From the NCBI RefSeq assembly GCF_036588685.1, contig NW_026963310.1:124001-188000 (forward strand): a stretch of DNA of 64,000 nucleotides, written 5' to 3'. The stretch's first letter is position 1; the number at the start of each line of letters is the position of its first letter. A program made the position numbers and the translations under genes. The DNA comes from Mytilus trossulus (taxonomy: Eukaryota; Mollusca; Bivalvia; Mytilida; Mytilidae). Of this stretch, positions 23,501 through 34,888 are shown piece after piece. A model generated the notes under the pieces. That model saw only the letters and a program-made list of their open reading frames with translations, was not told the DNA's origin and ran no database searches.

Positions 23501-25599
23501 TGTAGTAGCAGATGGTGGTACTGATGTTGTAGTAGTAGATGGTGGTACTGATGGTGTAGTAGCAGATGGTGGTACTGATGGTGTAGTAGTAGATGTTGGT
23601 ACTGATGGTGTAGTAGTAGATGGTGGTACTGATGTTGTAGTAGCAGGCGTTGGTCCTGTTTGTGTAGTAGTAGATGGTGGTACTGATGGTGTAGTAGTAG
23701 ATGGTGGTACTGATGGTGTAGTAGTAGATGGTGGTACTGATGTTGTAGTAGTGGATGGTGGTACTGATGTTGTAGTAGTGGATGGTGGTACTGATGGTGT
23801 AGTAGCAGCCGTTGGTCCTGTTTGTGTAGTAGTAGATGGTGGTACTGATGGTGTAGTAGTAGATGGTGGTACTGATGTTGTAGTAGTGGATGGTGGTACT
23901 GATGGTGTAGTCGTAGATGGTGGTACTGATGGTGTAGTCGTAGATGGTGGTACTGATGGTGTAGTAGAAGATGGTGGTATTGATGGTGTAGTAGCAGATG
24001 GTGGTACTGATGGTGTAGTAGTAGATGGTGGTACTGATGTTGGAGTAGTAGATGGTGGTACTGATGGTGTAGTAGAAGATGGTGGTACTGATGGTGTAGT
24101 AGCAGATGGTGGTACTGATGTTGTAGTAGCAGATGGTGGTACTGATGTTGTAGTAGTAGATGGTGGTACTGATGTTGTAGTAGTAGATGGTGGTACTGAT
24201 GGTGTAGTAGAAGATGGTGGTATTGATGGTGTAGTAGCAGATGGTGGTACTGATGGTGTAGTAGTAGATGGTGGTACTGATGGTGTAGTAGTAGATAGTG
24301 GTACTGATGGTGTAGTAGAAGATGGTGGTACTGATGTTGGAGTAGTAGATGGTGGTACTGATGTTGTAGTCGTAGATGGTGGTACTGATGGTGTAGTAGT
24401 AGATGGTGGTATTGATGGTGTAGTAGTAGATGGTGGTCCTGATGGTGTAGTCGTAGATGGTTGTACTGATGGTGTAGTCGTAGATGGTGGTACTGATGGT
24501 GTAGTAGTAGATGGTGGTACTGATGTTGGAGTAGTAGATGGTGGTACTGATGTTGTAGTCGTAGATGGTGGTACTGATGGTGTAGTAGTAGATGGTGGTA
24601 CTGATGGTGTAGTAGTAGATGGTGGTACTGGTGGTAAAGTCGTAGATGGTGGTACTGTTGGTGTAGTGGCAGACGTTGGTCCTGTTGGTGTAGTAGTAGA
24701 TGTTGGTACTGATGTTGTAGTAGCAGATGGTGTTACTGATGGTGTAGTATTAGATGGTGGTACCGATGTTGTAGTAGCAGATGGTGGTACTGTTGGTGTA
24801 GTAGTAGATGGTGGTACTGATGGTGTAGTAGTAGATGGTGGTACTGATGGTGTTGTAGCAGCCGTTGGTCCTGTTGGTGTAGTAGCAGACGTTGGTCCTG
24901 TTGGTGTAGTAGTAGATGGTGGTACTGATGTTGTAGTAGCAGATGGTGGTACTGATGTTGTAGTAGCAGATGGTGGTACTGTTGGTGTTGTAGCAGATGG
25001 TGGTACTGATGTTGCAGTAGTGGATAGTGGTACTGATGTTGTAGTAGTAGATGGTGGTACTGATGGTGTAGTAGCAGCCGTTGGTACTGATGGTGTAGTA
25101 GTAGATGGTGGTACTGATGTTGTAGTAGTAGATGGTGGTACTGATGTTGTAGTAGTAGATGGTGGTACTGATGTTGTAGTCGTAGATGGTGGTACTGATG
25201 GTGTTGTAGTAGATGGTGGTCCTGTTGGTGTAGTAGCAGACGTTGGTCCTGTTGTTGTAGAAGTAGATGGTGGTACTGATGTTGTAGTAGCAGATGGTGG
25301 TACTGTTGGTGTAGTAGCAGCCGTTGGTACTGATGGTGTAGTAGTAGATGGTGGTACTGATGGTGTTGTAGCAGCCGTTGGTACTGATGGTGTAGTAGTA
25401 GTTTGTGGTACTGATGGTGTTGTAGCAGCGGTTGGTACTGTTGGTGTTGTAGCAGATGGTGGTTTTGATGGTGTAGTAGCAGACGTTGGTCCTGTTGGTG
25501 TTGTAGCAGATGGTGGTTTTGATGGTGTAGTAGCTGTTATTGGTACTGAAAGTGGTGTAGCAGCAGGTTGTTCAGACAATGTTGTTTCAGCAGGTGGTT
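14570..25599 (-). CDS. Giant terminal exon encoding a Thr/Pro/Ser nonapeptide-repeat (mucin-like) protein
   Basis: The minus strand is open for 11,030 bases. A splice acceptor (cttttcctttag, reading [12 protein letters not shown] next) ends the upstream intron at 25600; the exon enters in phase 1 and stops at TAG 14570-14572. From about 25560 to 14843 the DNA is about 397 copies of a 27-bp unit encoding TTTPSVPPS, with variants [18 protein letters not shown] and TPTGPTAA. Five of nine residues are Ser/Thr and three are Pro, as in densely O-glycosylated mucin domains (inference). The last 90 or so residues switch to acidic Ser/Glu repeats ([10 protein letters not shown]). There are no Cys, no folded domain and no membrane segment in the repeat. 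The start is not in this exon; phase fits the collagen-gene exons upstream. The opposite strand is also open because of the repeat, but lacks splice or domain support. Confidence 0.72.
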
Positions 25600-26182
25600 C
25601 TAAAGGAAAAGTCAAACAAATTAGATGCCAGTGTTTAATGTAAGAAAACACTACAGCGAAATATTTTCGGCAAAATTTTCAATGGTTTATATCTGGAACC
25701 TTATTTTTTTTTTAAATATTATAATCTTTCTATCTATAACAGTCAAGAAAAGTGCTTGTTATCTGATTTTAATAACTTGTTAGATGGTAAAGAAAAATGT
25801 AAAACCACGACTTTATTAAAAAAAAAACGAAATAAAATCAATATTGTATAATGAAAGAAACGATATATTTAATAATTAGCTAGATACTTAACAATTTCAA
25901 TTTACAATAAAAAGATGTTGACGTATAAAGTAGAATTGTGAAGTGACTAGTCGTTAGAATCCGGACGTTTATTTCTTTTAAAACTTTTGTTGGAAAAAGC
26001 ATCATTAAAACAAACATTATGATAGAGTTTAAGATATCGAGACATATGACTTTAATATCAGAACAACAACATATACTTGGGTAAAACAATCGAAACAAAT
26101 TTAGTAATCATAAGATAAAAATATTTTGTAATAACAGAATTATATGATAACATTATACAATTAAATACCCTTGCATACCGAA
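25600..26182 (-). other. Intron or 3' UTR between the mucin-like and collagen exons
   Basis: Read on the minus strand this follows the collagen stop codon and precedes the mucin-exon acceptor. It would be 3' UTR for a collagen transcript, or intron for a mucin-like transcript. The polypyrimidine tract and AG at 25600-25620 are well formed. Confidence 0.55.
25968..25973 (-). terminator. Polyadenylation signal AATAAA for the collagen exon
   Basis: AATAAA on the minus strand lies about 210 bases after the collagen stop at 26183, a normal spacing for a 3' UTR. Confidence 0.4.
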
Positions 26183-26721
26183 CTACAAATATTCTAAATT
26201 ATAAATACCACTACATCCTGTCAGACCAGTATCGCCCTTAGGACCAGTGGGTCCAGGTGGCCCTGAATGTCCAGATTCTCCACGACGTCCACTGTTTCCA
26301 CGATCTCCTGTTCGACCAGCATATCCCTTTGTTCCCGTGTGTCCTCTCAATCCCTTATGTCCTTTTGGTCCACGAGGTCCAGTCGGACCAGACGGTCCAG
26401 AAGGTCCAGTTGCTCCAGCGGATCCGGTTTCTCCAGCAGGTCCTCTTTCTCCCTGTTCTCCCTGGACACCATCATAACCGGGTGGTCCCTGTGTTCCATC
26501 CATTCCGGGGGGACCAGAGTGTCCTAAAGGTCCGGTTGGTCCAGAGGGTCCAGCGGGTCCTTTTCTTCCAGTCTTACCAGTTTTGCCAGAATCTCCCATC
26601 TGACCATATGCCCCTAGAAACCCCCTGAACCCTCGGGGTCCAGCACGTCCTGTTTTTCCAGGGTCTCCTTTGACTCCTTTTGATCCTGGAGATCCAGCTC
26701 GGCCAGGATATCCTCTCTTTC
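26183..26721 (-). CDS. Short-chain collagen, exon 5 (60 Gly-X-Y triplets, terminal)
   Basis: Splice acceptor ttttgtag precedes 26721. The exon enters in phase 1 and reads Gly-X-Y throughout (GKRGYPGRAGSPGSKG onwards) to GLTGCSGIYNLEYL and stop TAG at 26183-26185. With the GPP, GKQ and GVE triplets of exon 4 there are about 60 uninterrupted triplets, long enough for a triple helix. Pro is frequent at X and Lys/Arg at Y. A single Cys next to the end could link chains. There is no C-terminal NC1 domain such as C1q, fibrillar COLFI or type IV, so this is a small collagen-like secreted protein, not a fibrillar collagen. Joined with exons 1-4 the frame totals 726 bases, 241 residues. A weak in-phase donor (GTATTT at 26203-26208) lies before the stop and could splice to the mucin exon. 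Confidence 0.85.
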
Positions 26722-27355
26722 CTACAAAATGTCAAACACTCGAGTAAATAGAATGAAAACAGTAGCTAAGATTTAGGACATACCGGTTACTTGGATTGCT
26801 TATTTGTTTGTATTTAAAAACATTTGAATACTTTCATGCAGCATTTAAAATTTTGATGATAATACATACATATATGTAGTGAATAAATAATTCGAAATTC
26901 GACGTTATTTTGCCATACATATCTATAACTATCAAATCAAGAATCTTTAAAAGAGTGACGAGAGGTACCAAAGGGGCAGTCAACTTATAAATCAAAAATA
27001 AACTGACAACAACATGGCTAAAAATGAAAAAGACAAACAGACAAACAATAGTTCACATGACACAACATAGAAAACTAAAGGATAAACAACACGAACCCCA
27101 CCAAAAAGGGTAAGCAGATCCTGCACCACATGTGGCACCCGTTGTGTTGCTTATGTGATAACAAATCCGGTAAATAGTCTTATTCGGTAGATCACATTCA
27201 TGAAAGGAAGGGGATTGTAGTAACGAAGTGAGGAACATATCCGATATCATTTGTGAAATGGTTATTCCATAACGGTCAAAAACTTGTATATTCGTTTGAC
27301 ATTGGAATTAGTGGTTCCCATTGATTATTATCAATAAATCTACAGAACGTCTTAC
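26722..27355 (-). other. Intron 4 of the collagen-like gene, with a D3 repeat copy
   Basis: Bounded by donor gtaagacg at 27355 and acceptor ttttgtag at 26722. About 26950-27290 is a dispersed repeat (D3) also found at 38640-38830 and 45910-46275; shared words include aaagacaaacagacaaa, acacaacatagaaaacta and gggtaagcagatcctg. The repeat slightly overlaps the region just before the exon. Confidence 0.7.
26950..27290 (+). repeat. Dispersed repeat D3, copy 1
   Basis: About 340 bp shared with 45910-46275, including aagcagatcctg, acatgtggcacccgt, acaaatccggtaaatagtct and ggttattccataa. No coding capacity was recognised. Confidence 0.8.
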
Positions 27356-27397
27356 CTTCAACACCCTGTTTCCCAGGAGGACCAGGTACTTCTATTC
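27356..27397 (-). CDS. Collagen-like gene, exon 4 (42 bp)
   Basis: Acceptor ctattttcag lies at 27398 onward and donor gtaagacg at 27355. The phase 1-1 frame encodes GIEVPGPPGKQGVE, the first Gly-X-Y triplets of the collagen. Joining to exon 5 completes a Gly codon. The same phase 1 would also join directly to the mucin exon at 25599, giving GVE-EPPAETT. Confidence 0.82.
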
Positions 27398-28489
27398 CTG
27401 AAAATAGGCAATTAAAATGTATTTTTATTGTTCTGTTATTCCTTATTGAAATGATCATCCATATTGTTTAAAAATTTGCACATTCAAATTATAAGTGGTG
27501 ATGTAGAATTAGATATTTGTTATATGAAAGTATGCCATCTTGACTTTGTTTACACTGACAACAAACATCTTTTTAATCGGAAGATTTTTTTGCCTCGAAT
27601 GCAAAGGAGAATATACAGAATTTAGAAATCTTACACACAAATGAACGGCAACACGAGACATATGTTATTTGTTCCCCCTGTTTTCCTTAACTGCCTATTG
27701 ATATTCCTTGTATTTATGCAAACCATATTTCTCTTTTCTATATTTTTGGCCCTCTTTTCTCTATAGTATTGCCCATTTTTGACTTTACTTTAAATGATTA
27801 TTTGAAATACTATAACGTGCGCTGAGATAATCCCAATTATGTTGTATACCAGGTACGGTGTAAAAGTAAAAGCACAGCATTTTCAAAGAATGTGAATCTT
27901 TACAAGGGAGTTTATTGTTCAATTACCCAGAGTGCTACTTTTTCTATTGGTTTACATTTAGAATTATCATTTTATATGCAGTCTGTATGTATTTTTAGAC
28001 TCTAACCTTTTATTAGTACTTTCCTCTATCTGACCCATGAACATGACATCACGACATTATAAGGCTTTCCGTTGTAAAGGGTTAAATTTACCAACAAAAA
28101 ACGTTTTGCTAAACGCTTTTGAAAAATACAAAACAGTACAAAGAACATTAGAATTTTAAACGGCGATTTTCCCCCTATATTTTTATTTGTGTATGTATAT
28201 GAGAGGTGTTAGATTGAGTTGGGATTATGTATTTTCTATTTATATATCTTTCATTCTTTTCGATAATTGTCCTCTATTTGATACCGTTATTTCAGATATT
28301 TTTGCTTTATTATATCACCCGCTTGACAATGTCGGGTGACATATTTCTTTTTCTTTGTTTCTTTTTCTGTATTATTATTATTATACTTCCACCTATTTTG
28401 TCCGGCAGTTTTCTCGGAGCCAATGGAACCATTGATAGTTAAGTATATTGAGGAACACAAAATTTCGGGTGACTGTAGGTCTCAAGACC

Positions 28490-29215
28490 ATTAAAAATGG
28501 CAGGCGTTACCATGGAAATGAAACAAATGTGAAAAATTCCACTTATTGGTTTTGGTGAATTATTTGGAGATGCTTTATATTGGAATCATTATATTTTGAT
28601 ACAATGAAGGTGCCCACTATTTACTGGTTTTGGATGATTTTGGTAATCATTAGAACTACCACGTTGCCATGGAAACTACACCAAAAATTTCAAAAATATC
28701 AAAGTTTAATAAAACTTCACAGTAACGATGAGCAACATTGGTAGATGTGCTTTTTTAGCGTTGGAATTTCAAAAATGTCTGCTGTTACCATGGAAACAAT
28801 GCAAAAGTGGTCAAAATGCTTCAAACACCTTAAAGTGGCATTTACTTTTTTAAAATAGTAGTTCAAATCCATTGAAACTTTGATGGTATGTTCCCTCCCA
28901 TGCAACAAAGCCGCATTTGTCATTAAAATTTTGGAATGGTCTCTGTTACCATAGAAACCAGCCAAAATTTCAAAAATTTTAAAATGTTCCAAAAATTGAT
29001 GAACTTAATAGGATTGTTGACTGTCAAGTCTGCATGAGACTTTTGTAGTTGGAATTTGCAAAATGGCCACCGTTGCCATGGACACTGCAAAAATGTCAAA
29101 TATGTTCAAAATGCTCCAAGCTTAATGAAACTTACTCTTATTGTTAACTGGCATGTAAAGATGAAACTGTTGACTTTGGAATTTTCAAACTGGCTGCCGT
29201 TGCAATGAAAACAGC
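28490..29215 (+). repeat. Six diverged ~120-160-bp repeats, each with a GTTACCATGGAAAC-like word
   Basis: GTTACCATGG occurs at 28506, GTTGCCATGGAAAC at 28663, GTTACCATGGAAAC at 28784, GTTACCATAGAAAC at 28945, GTTGCCATGGACAC at 29072 and GTTGCAATGAAAAC at 29199. Each is followed by words like caaaaatttcaaaa and cttaatgaaactt. The 14-mer fits the X-box pattern RYYNYY(N)RRNRAC bound by RFX factors. It may simply be a decayed tandem transposon segment. Confidence 0.65.
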
Positions 29216-30365
29216 AGAAAGATGAAACTTTTAACAAAGCTCTAAATGTACTGAAAATTTACAGAAAGATATATCGCAATTCATAGATCTGCATTGACTG
29301 TCAAAAGCTTTTGAAATGGCGGCCTCTTAGGGGCAATAGGGGAAGGGTGACATACGCTATTGCTTGCAATGGCAATTCTGGTATTATTTTTACTATTTAT
29401 CTCTATCTTTATCACCAGCATTATCATTTCTTTTTATTGGATTGTTAACGTCTTTCTCTTTCATAAATTTTCAATGTTTATTTTTCTAAAGACTTTACTC
29501 ATCATTCTCTATTCTGAAAATTCGTCCAAAATCCTCCCAAATTCTGTAGAATAGCCATTTGCGCTATATATGATCTTGGCGCTAGTTTAGAACATTATTT
29601 ATTTATTTCCTGTGCCTTCATGGGGGAGATATGAGGATTTGTTTAATGAAAAGTGGGATAGTCTCAACCAATCAAATATTGATTAAAACTATCAACATGT
29701 ATAAACAGTGGAATAATACCAGTTAATAGTACCAAAAACCAGAAACAATATACCACTAAATATTATTAGGTAAAATGAATCATCAAAGATAGCATGCTTA
29801 TAATTTGGCACTAACATTAACCATTTCATATTATGAGTGCAAAAAAAACCTCAAAGAGGATATTGACCATGCAATTTAATAGGTGCTTAAATTCACCTGC
29901 AGGATCATTAACCACTCTGCATTACCCGACTATTATTTCTTTAAAATGCGCATAAAAGACAGCATAGACCATTTTATATTATGTTGATACTCTTTAAACA
30001 GTACAAACGTTATTTAGATTAAAAACTCGACCCAAACATGCAAGATTTATAAATTTCAAATAAGATCAAATATTTAAAACAGAGTCCGCTTCAAAGAAGT
30101 TCAAAATAGCACAAAATAGAACTTATATTCACATGCGATTTAAATTTCACCTTGCATATGCCAATTATGTGCAAACGATCTTTTTTTCATCATAAATGTT
30201 TTCATGATAAAAATTGTCCTCGATTGACCACGCAGTGTTTTGGTCCATGTATACCATAGTCTATAGTTATATTCTTAGTCAATACCACGTTTTACTTTAG
30301 CCATTCGTACGTTTGTGAAATGGATGTTTTGACAATTTACATAAATGCGTTGGTTTGATGTCATC

Positions 30366-30431
30366 AGAGATCTAACACATGATCACGAGAGATCTAACAC
30401 ATGATCACCAGAGATCTAACCCATGATCACC
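30366..30431 (+). repeat. Three tandem 22-bp copies
   Basis: The word agagatctaacacatgatca repeats three times with single-base changes. Confidence 0.85.
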
Positions 30432-30625
30432 AGCGTTAAATGCGAAAACGCTAACATGAGACCACAATGAAAACAAACCAAACTCGATGTTGATAAAGGT
30501 CTTGTCAATGTTTAATGGAGATGAAGAATCAACGATAATAATTCTACTTAGAAATAAAATTTGCTTTATACATTTTAGAATAAGCCTTGTATTAGTTTAT
30601 TGAACAGCGAATTTAGTACTAAAAA

Positions 30626-30992
30626 AAAGAAGATGTGGTATGAGTGCCTATGAGACAACTCTCCATAAGAGACAATATGACACAGAAATTAACAACTATA
30701 GGTCACGTCACCGTACGGCCTTCAACAAAGCCTATACCACATAGTCAGCTTTAAAAGGCCCCGAAATGACAATGTAAAACAATTCAAACTAAAAAACTAA
30801 CGGCCTAATTTATGTAAAAAAACATAAACGATGAATAAATATGTAACACATAAACATACGACAACCCCTGAATTACAGGCTCCTTATGGGGTTAAACATT
30901 TAAGCAAAATCCCCCCTAACCTGGGACAGTGGTGTTATAGCACAACATAAGAAAGAACTATACAAGTCAGTAAAAACAGGCTAAACTTGTCA
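30626..30992 (+). repeat. Dispersed repeat D1, full-length-looking copy
   Basis: Begins agaagatgtggtatgagtg, then gagacaactctcca, gacacagaaattaacaacta, ggccccgaaatgacaa, and runs to about 30992. It is the longest D1 copy in the window and serves as the reference for the other fragments. Confidence 0.8.
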
Positions 30993-31110
30993 GATGAATA
31001 AAAATATAAATATTGTTTAGCATTAAATATACAGTATGTGAACTAGATATGTTTTCAATAACTTACCAACATATACAGTATGTGAACTAGAGAGGTGTTA
31101 AATAACTTAC

Positions 31111-31131
31111 CAATGACGTCATAAATTTCAT
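31111..31131 (-). CDS. Collagen-like gene, exon 3 (21-bp micro-exon)
   Basis: The acceptor is ttattcttacag and the donor gtaagttatt. Only phase 1 avoids a stop in this and the next exon, giving DEIYDVIG across its borders. It forms part of the acidic, Tyr-containing N-terminal linker before the triple helix. Micro-exons are easily misjudged, but both splice sites and the shared phase support it. Confidence 0.72.
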
Positions 31132-31423
31132 CTGTAAGAATAAACAAAAAAATAATCCACCTTCTGTTTACTCATTTTATTAAAAGTGATGTAAACAGGT
31201 TTAAAACAAATTCCTGCACTGAAAAATAGTGTTCATCTAAAATAAAATTTAATCCTCTAATTATTTTTATTTGTTGACACAATTACAGATTACACACAGA
31301 TACAAATGTTCTTTCCTTTAGTGTTTCATTTTATTGGAAACGTATGTCCTTGCAATTTGGAAACACATCATAAAAATTTATCCCAAAGTACACGGAATGT
31401 TATATAACAACAAATTAATTTAC
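31132..31423 (-). other. Intron 2 of the collagen-like gene
   Basis: A 292-base intron between exons 2 and 3. Just downstream of exon 3's donor (31030-31110) the intron-3 start carries a 47-bp tandem duplication containing acagtatgtgaactaga. Confidence 0.6.
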
Positions 31424-31462
31424 CTTGGATATGTCCTTGTCCGAGATCGACATAAAGATAGT
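31424..31462 (-). CDS. Collagen-like gene, exon 2 (39 bp)
   Basis: Acceptor gattacacag and donor gtaaattaat flank an open 39-base phase 1-1 exon encoding DYLYVDLGQGHIQ. Joined to exon 1, the leading G makes an Asp codon. The acceptor has a weak pyrimidine tract, so this exon is less certain than exons 4 and 5. Confidence 0.62.
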
Positions 31463-31590
31463 CTGTGTAATCGTATCTTTTTACTCGGTCTACAACCTGT
31501 TTTAGAAAGGAATATTTATTCTATAGATCATGAAAAGTATAAATCGATATTTAAAAGAAAACAACTATTAGAGGCCATTCATGAATAAGT

Positions 31591-31870
31591 CGCTTCGCAA
31601 TCTTAAAGTTTGTGGATCATTGTATTGTTTTCAACCAATCAGGAAGACGCTTCGCAATCTTAAGGTTTTTGGGTCATTGCATTGTTTCAACCAACCAGGA
31701 AGACGTTTACAATCTTAAGGTTTGTTGATCATTGCATTTTTTTTAGCCAAAAGAAAGACGCTTCGCAATCTTAGGGTTTGTGGATCGTTGCATTGTGTTT
31801 AACCAATCAGGAAGACGCTTTGCAATCGTAAGATTTGAGGATGATTGCATTTTTTTAATAGATGTAAAGT
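31591..31870 (+). repeat. Five tandem ~57-bp copies
   Basis: Copies start at 31591, 31648, 31704, 31759 and 31816, each beginning cgcttcgcaatcttaa or a close variant and ending accaatcaggaaga or a variant. Confidence 0.9.
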
Positions 31871-33345
31871 TAGCAGCCGGTTCGTTATTCGATATTCGAT
31901 ATTCCAACCCGCTTCTAGCAGTCGGTTCGATATTCAAATTTAGTTGAAAATCATAAAAAAGTAAGATTTGATAACATTAAAAGCATGCTTTTCGTAGTTT
32001 AAAGGAGTGAAAAGATAATAGAAAATCGTTTTATGACCCTCTCAATTTGTCTTAAACTCTCGTTGTCTTCGAATATAAACCCTTATCAATTTTTATGTAA
32101 GTTGCATGCTTGTCTGTATTTAATTATAATCCTGGTACTTTTTGATAACTATTTATGTATTAATGTAGATTTTTATCAATAAATCGACATTAACACTGTA
32201 TTTTTGTTAATACTATTTCTAAAAATAAAAACCGATCAGTCTAGAAACATTTCGAAATATTGATAAAAATAGATATGGAAGGCCCCGCCCTCATTCGCAA
32301 AAAAGAAATATATAGTGAAAAAACTACCTGACACCGATTAAATGACGGTTATACCAATCCCCCACCTTTTCTTTCAATGTCCATAAAATTCGACAATTCA
32401 TAGACTCTGTATTTAAAAAAATGTATCAAAAGGTTTTCCCAGAATAATGTCATCTTTGATATTTACGGAGTGCTCAGATTGTCACTTTTCATGTACAAAT
32501 TGTCAATATTTCACGACAAAGGGCACGGGGCAATGTTGTGAGCCCCCTGATCTGCCTAATACTAATGAGACAGTCAGTTAGGTTGATAGAAGCGTGACTA
32601 AAAGGAATGTGGGTAATCCTGTCTTCTATGTTTACAGAGGGTTCAAAGTTTTAGTTAGATATTCAAAATATATAAAGCGAAAACCTGCCTGAGTCCGCTT
32701 AATTGACGACTGTGATACCCCCTGTTATGTTAATAAAATTCGACAAGTTCATAGACTCTGATTATATGAAGATTGTATCAAAATGATTTCCCAGAATAAT
32801 GTCATCCTTGAGACAGTGTATGTAGAGAAAACGGTACTATTTATTCTGCCATAGGCGACAATACTTACAATTCCTAAATTTACCACCTTTTATAATAAAA
32901 ACCTGGATAAAACAGTTATGTGTGGTGTGAACTTAATTAATCTATTTTTAAAATTGAAGCCAAATAGTAGCATGACCAATTTCCAACGAAGCTTGTTTAT
33001 GTTTTCTATACCCACCGTCATTTTACCCCAATTTTTTGAAATTTTGAAGCCTTTTCGAAGAATTCTCTAGAAAATATTTCAATAGGTTTTAAAATTTATA
33101 TTGTAAATTTACACACAGCAGTTATTCATAGATAATTAAAAAAATATATATATTGTACCCTTACATCTAATCACAGCGCTCTTGATTTGACTTCTTTCAC
33201 CTGCCTGGGGTACACAAAAGTCCAACATAATGCTGGGAAAATGTAATACTACCGTTTTCTCTATACGGAGGGCTTATATTGTCACTTTGCATGTAGCCGG
33301 TTCAATATTGAATATCGAATATCGAATAACAAACCGGTTGCTAAC
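31869..33345. mobile_element. 1.48-kb non-autonomous DNA element with 36-bp terminal inverted repeats
   Basis: GTTAGCAGCCGG and the following bases at 31869-31904 are the inverted complement of 33310-33345 with two mismatches; both ends also carry runs of ttcgatattcgatatt. The interior contains a diverged direct repeat about 350 bp apart (tccataaaattcgacaa and ccagaataatgtcatc near 32380-32460 and 32735-32815). No transposase ORF is present and no clear target duplication was seen. Confidence 0.7.
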
Positions 33346-34020
33346 ATCACATCAGGGATTGGGTAATCGTAATCTGTAATCGTAATCGATTGTAATTGAT
33401 TACATGATTTCCAGTAATCGACAGTAATCTGTAATCGAAAACATTTTCGATTACATGTAATCGTAGTTTAATCGATTACAGCAAAAATCATGATGCAATC
33501 ATCGATTACTTTCGATAACATTTCAATTACTTTAGTAAAATAGATTGATGAAATATAACCTATTTTAAATGAAAACATGTATGCATCAAATAACTTTGAA
33601 TAACTGATATGACCTACGAGTTTATCAACTGCCTTTATATTCTTATATTATTGTCTCAAGCTGCATTATGATTACCCAGATCTCCAACCATAATTTACTT
33701 TAAATCTAGCTTTTGAAACAATGGATTTATGTGCTTGTCAATAGGTCAACTTCTTTTATATTAAAATAAGACAATAGATTTGAAATATGGAATGTGTCTT
33801 AAGTTAAGTTTTATATTTCTTTAAAGTAGTAAGCTTATTTGTATTAAATTTCCTCAAAGCATAATTTTCACATCCATTTGTTTTTAACCAATCAGCTCAT
33901 TGGTTGGCTTTCTTTTGTGTATGACGTTGCAAGCATTATAATGAATTGCACAGTTAGGTAATCGAATGTATTTGGCATTGTAATTCACATTATTACATCG
34001 ATTGCAATGAATAAAATTGA
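33346..34020. repeat. TAATC/GATTA-rich block with a perfect hairpin
   Basis: Begins cagggattgggtaatcgtaa and is filled with gtaatcg and cgattac words to about 33560; a further word ggtaatcgaatg lies at 33957. A perfect 11-bp stem with a CA loop lies at 33431-33454 (GTAATCGAAAA/TTTTCGATTAC). Subterminal repetition of this kind resembles hAT-type non-autonomous transposons, but the second terminus was not found. Confidence 0.45.
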
Positions 34021-34256
34021 TTTCACAGTGAGATCAAAAACCGATAATTTCACATGTGTACTTTATTGATTTTTACAATATTATTTACTTTGTTGTCCAT
34101 TCGTTTGATGTGTTTTATCCTTTGAGTTTGCCATTTTATTAGTTACTTTCCGTGTTCAGTATTTTTGTGATTTTATATAAATTGTTATTTGATTTGTGTG
34201 CAGACCAATAGATTTAGGTTCTTTCAATTGAACTCTTGGACACTTTCACATAAAAA

Positions 34257-34300
34257 ATAAGAAGATGTGGTATAATTGTCAATGAGAAAAACTCTAGTTT
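34257..34300 (+). repeat. Dispersed repeat D1, fragment
   Basis: aagaagatgtggtataattg followed by tcaatgagaaaaactct matches the 5' end of D1. Confidence 0.65.
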
Positions 34301-34888
34301 AAATTCAACAAAAAAATATAGTCGGTAGGATAAATTCGTTACATAGTGTGCGTGTGACCTAATACTTTCGCCCCATAGTGAATTTACTGACCCATATATA
34401 TCGTATAAGATCACGAACACACCATATAACTAATATTATTATACAGAAACTGTTAAATGTAGAATAAATGTATTAATGTATCGATTGTATCAGTTTCACT
34501 GTATAACATATTGATTTTCCGTGGTGTGTTATCGTATTTGACCGTTAAGAACAGAAAATAAAGTGTCCCAACAAAAAAGACAACAGTGAATAATTAAGAA
34601 AAAAAAAATACTAGTAAACGATCAAACCTGATTTGTCTTTTGTTGTGGTGTAAATTTGTCTGTAAATATAAATGATAATATGAATCAAAACCTCTAAGAA
34701 ATCAGTATAAATCTATATAAGGTTATTGGAACTTATTTTAAAAAAAATGTTAGAAAGAATTAACGTGTTAATTATTTGTTAACGAATGGAGAATGGAAAA
34801 GGTGTATTTTCCAAAGAAACAACAAGCCGAAAAAGAGCAAAAAACATCTAAATACTCAATATCTTGTAAGGATGTGAACTCAACGTGA

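Larger units (their letters stand above)
27398..31110 (-). other. Intron 3 of the collagen-like gene
   Basis: A 3.7-kb intron with no further exon recognised. It contains the iterated X-box-like segment (28500-29215), three 22-bp tandem copies at 30366-30431 and a D1 repeat at 30626-30992. Confidence 0.65.

Noticed and set aside
14427..25643. Plus-strand 3,738-codon ORF encoding DGGTDGVVV repeats
   Set aside because: It is the complement of the mucin-like frame; the 27-bp unit has no stop in this frame by composition. The minus strand has the splice acceptor, phase agreement with neighbouring exons and mucin-like composition.
26247..26628. Three plus-strand Pro/Ser/Cys-rich ORFs opposite the collagen exon
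   Set aside because: Shadows of the Gly-X-Y codons on the minus strand.
34628..34659. Splice-bounded 32-bp candidate exon in intron 1
   Set aside because: It has an acceptor (tttacag) and a donor (gtttga), but 32 bases would shift the phase and cause a stop in the next exon; the donor is weak.
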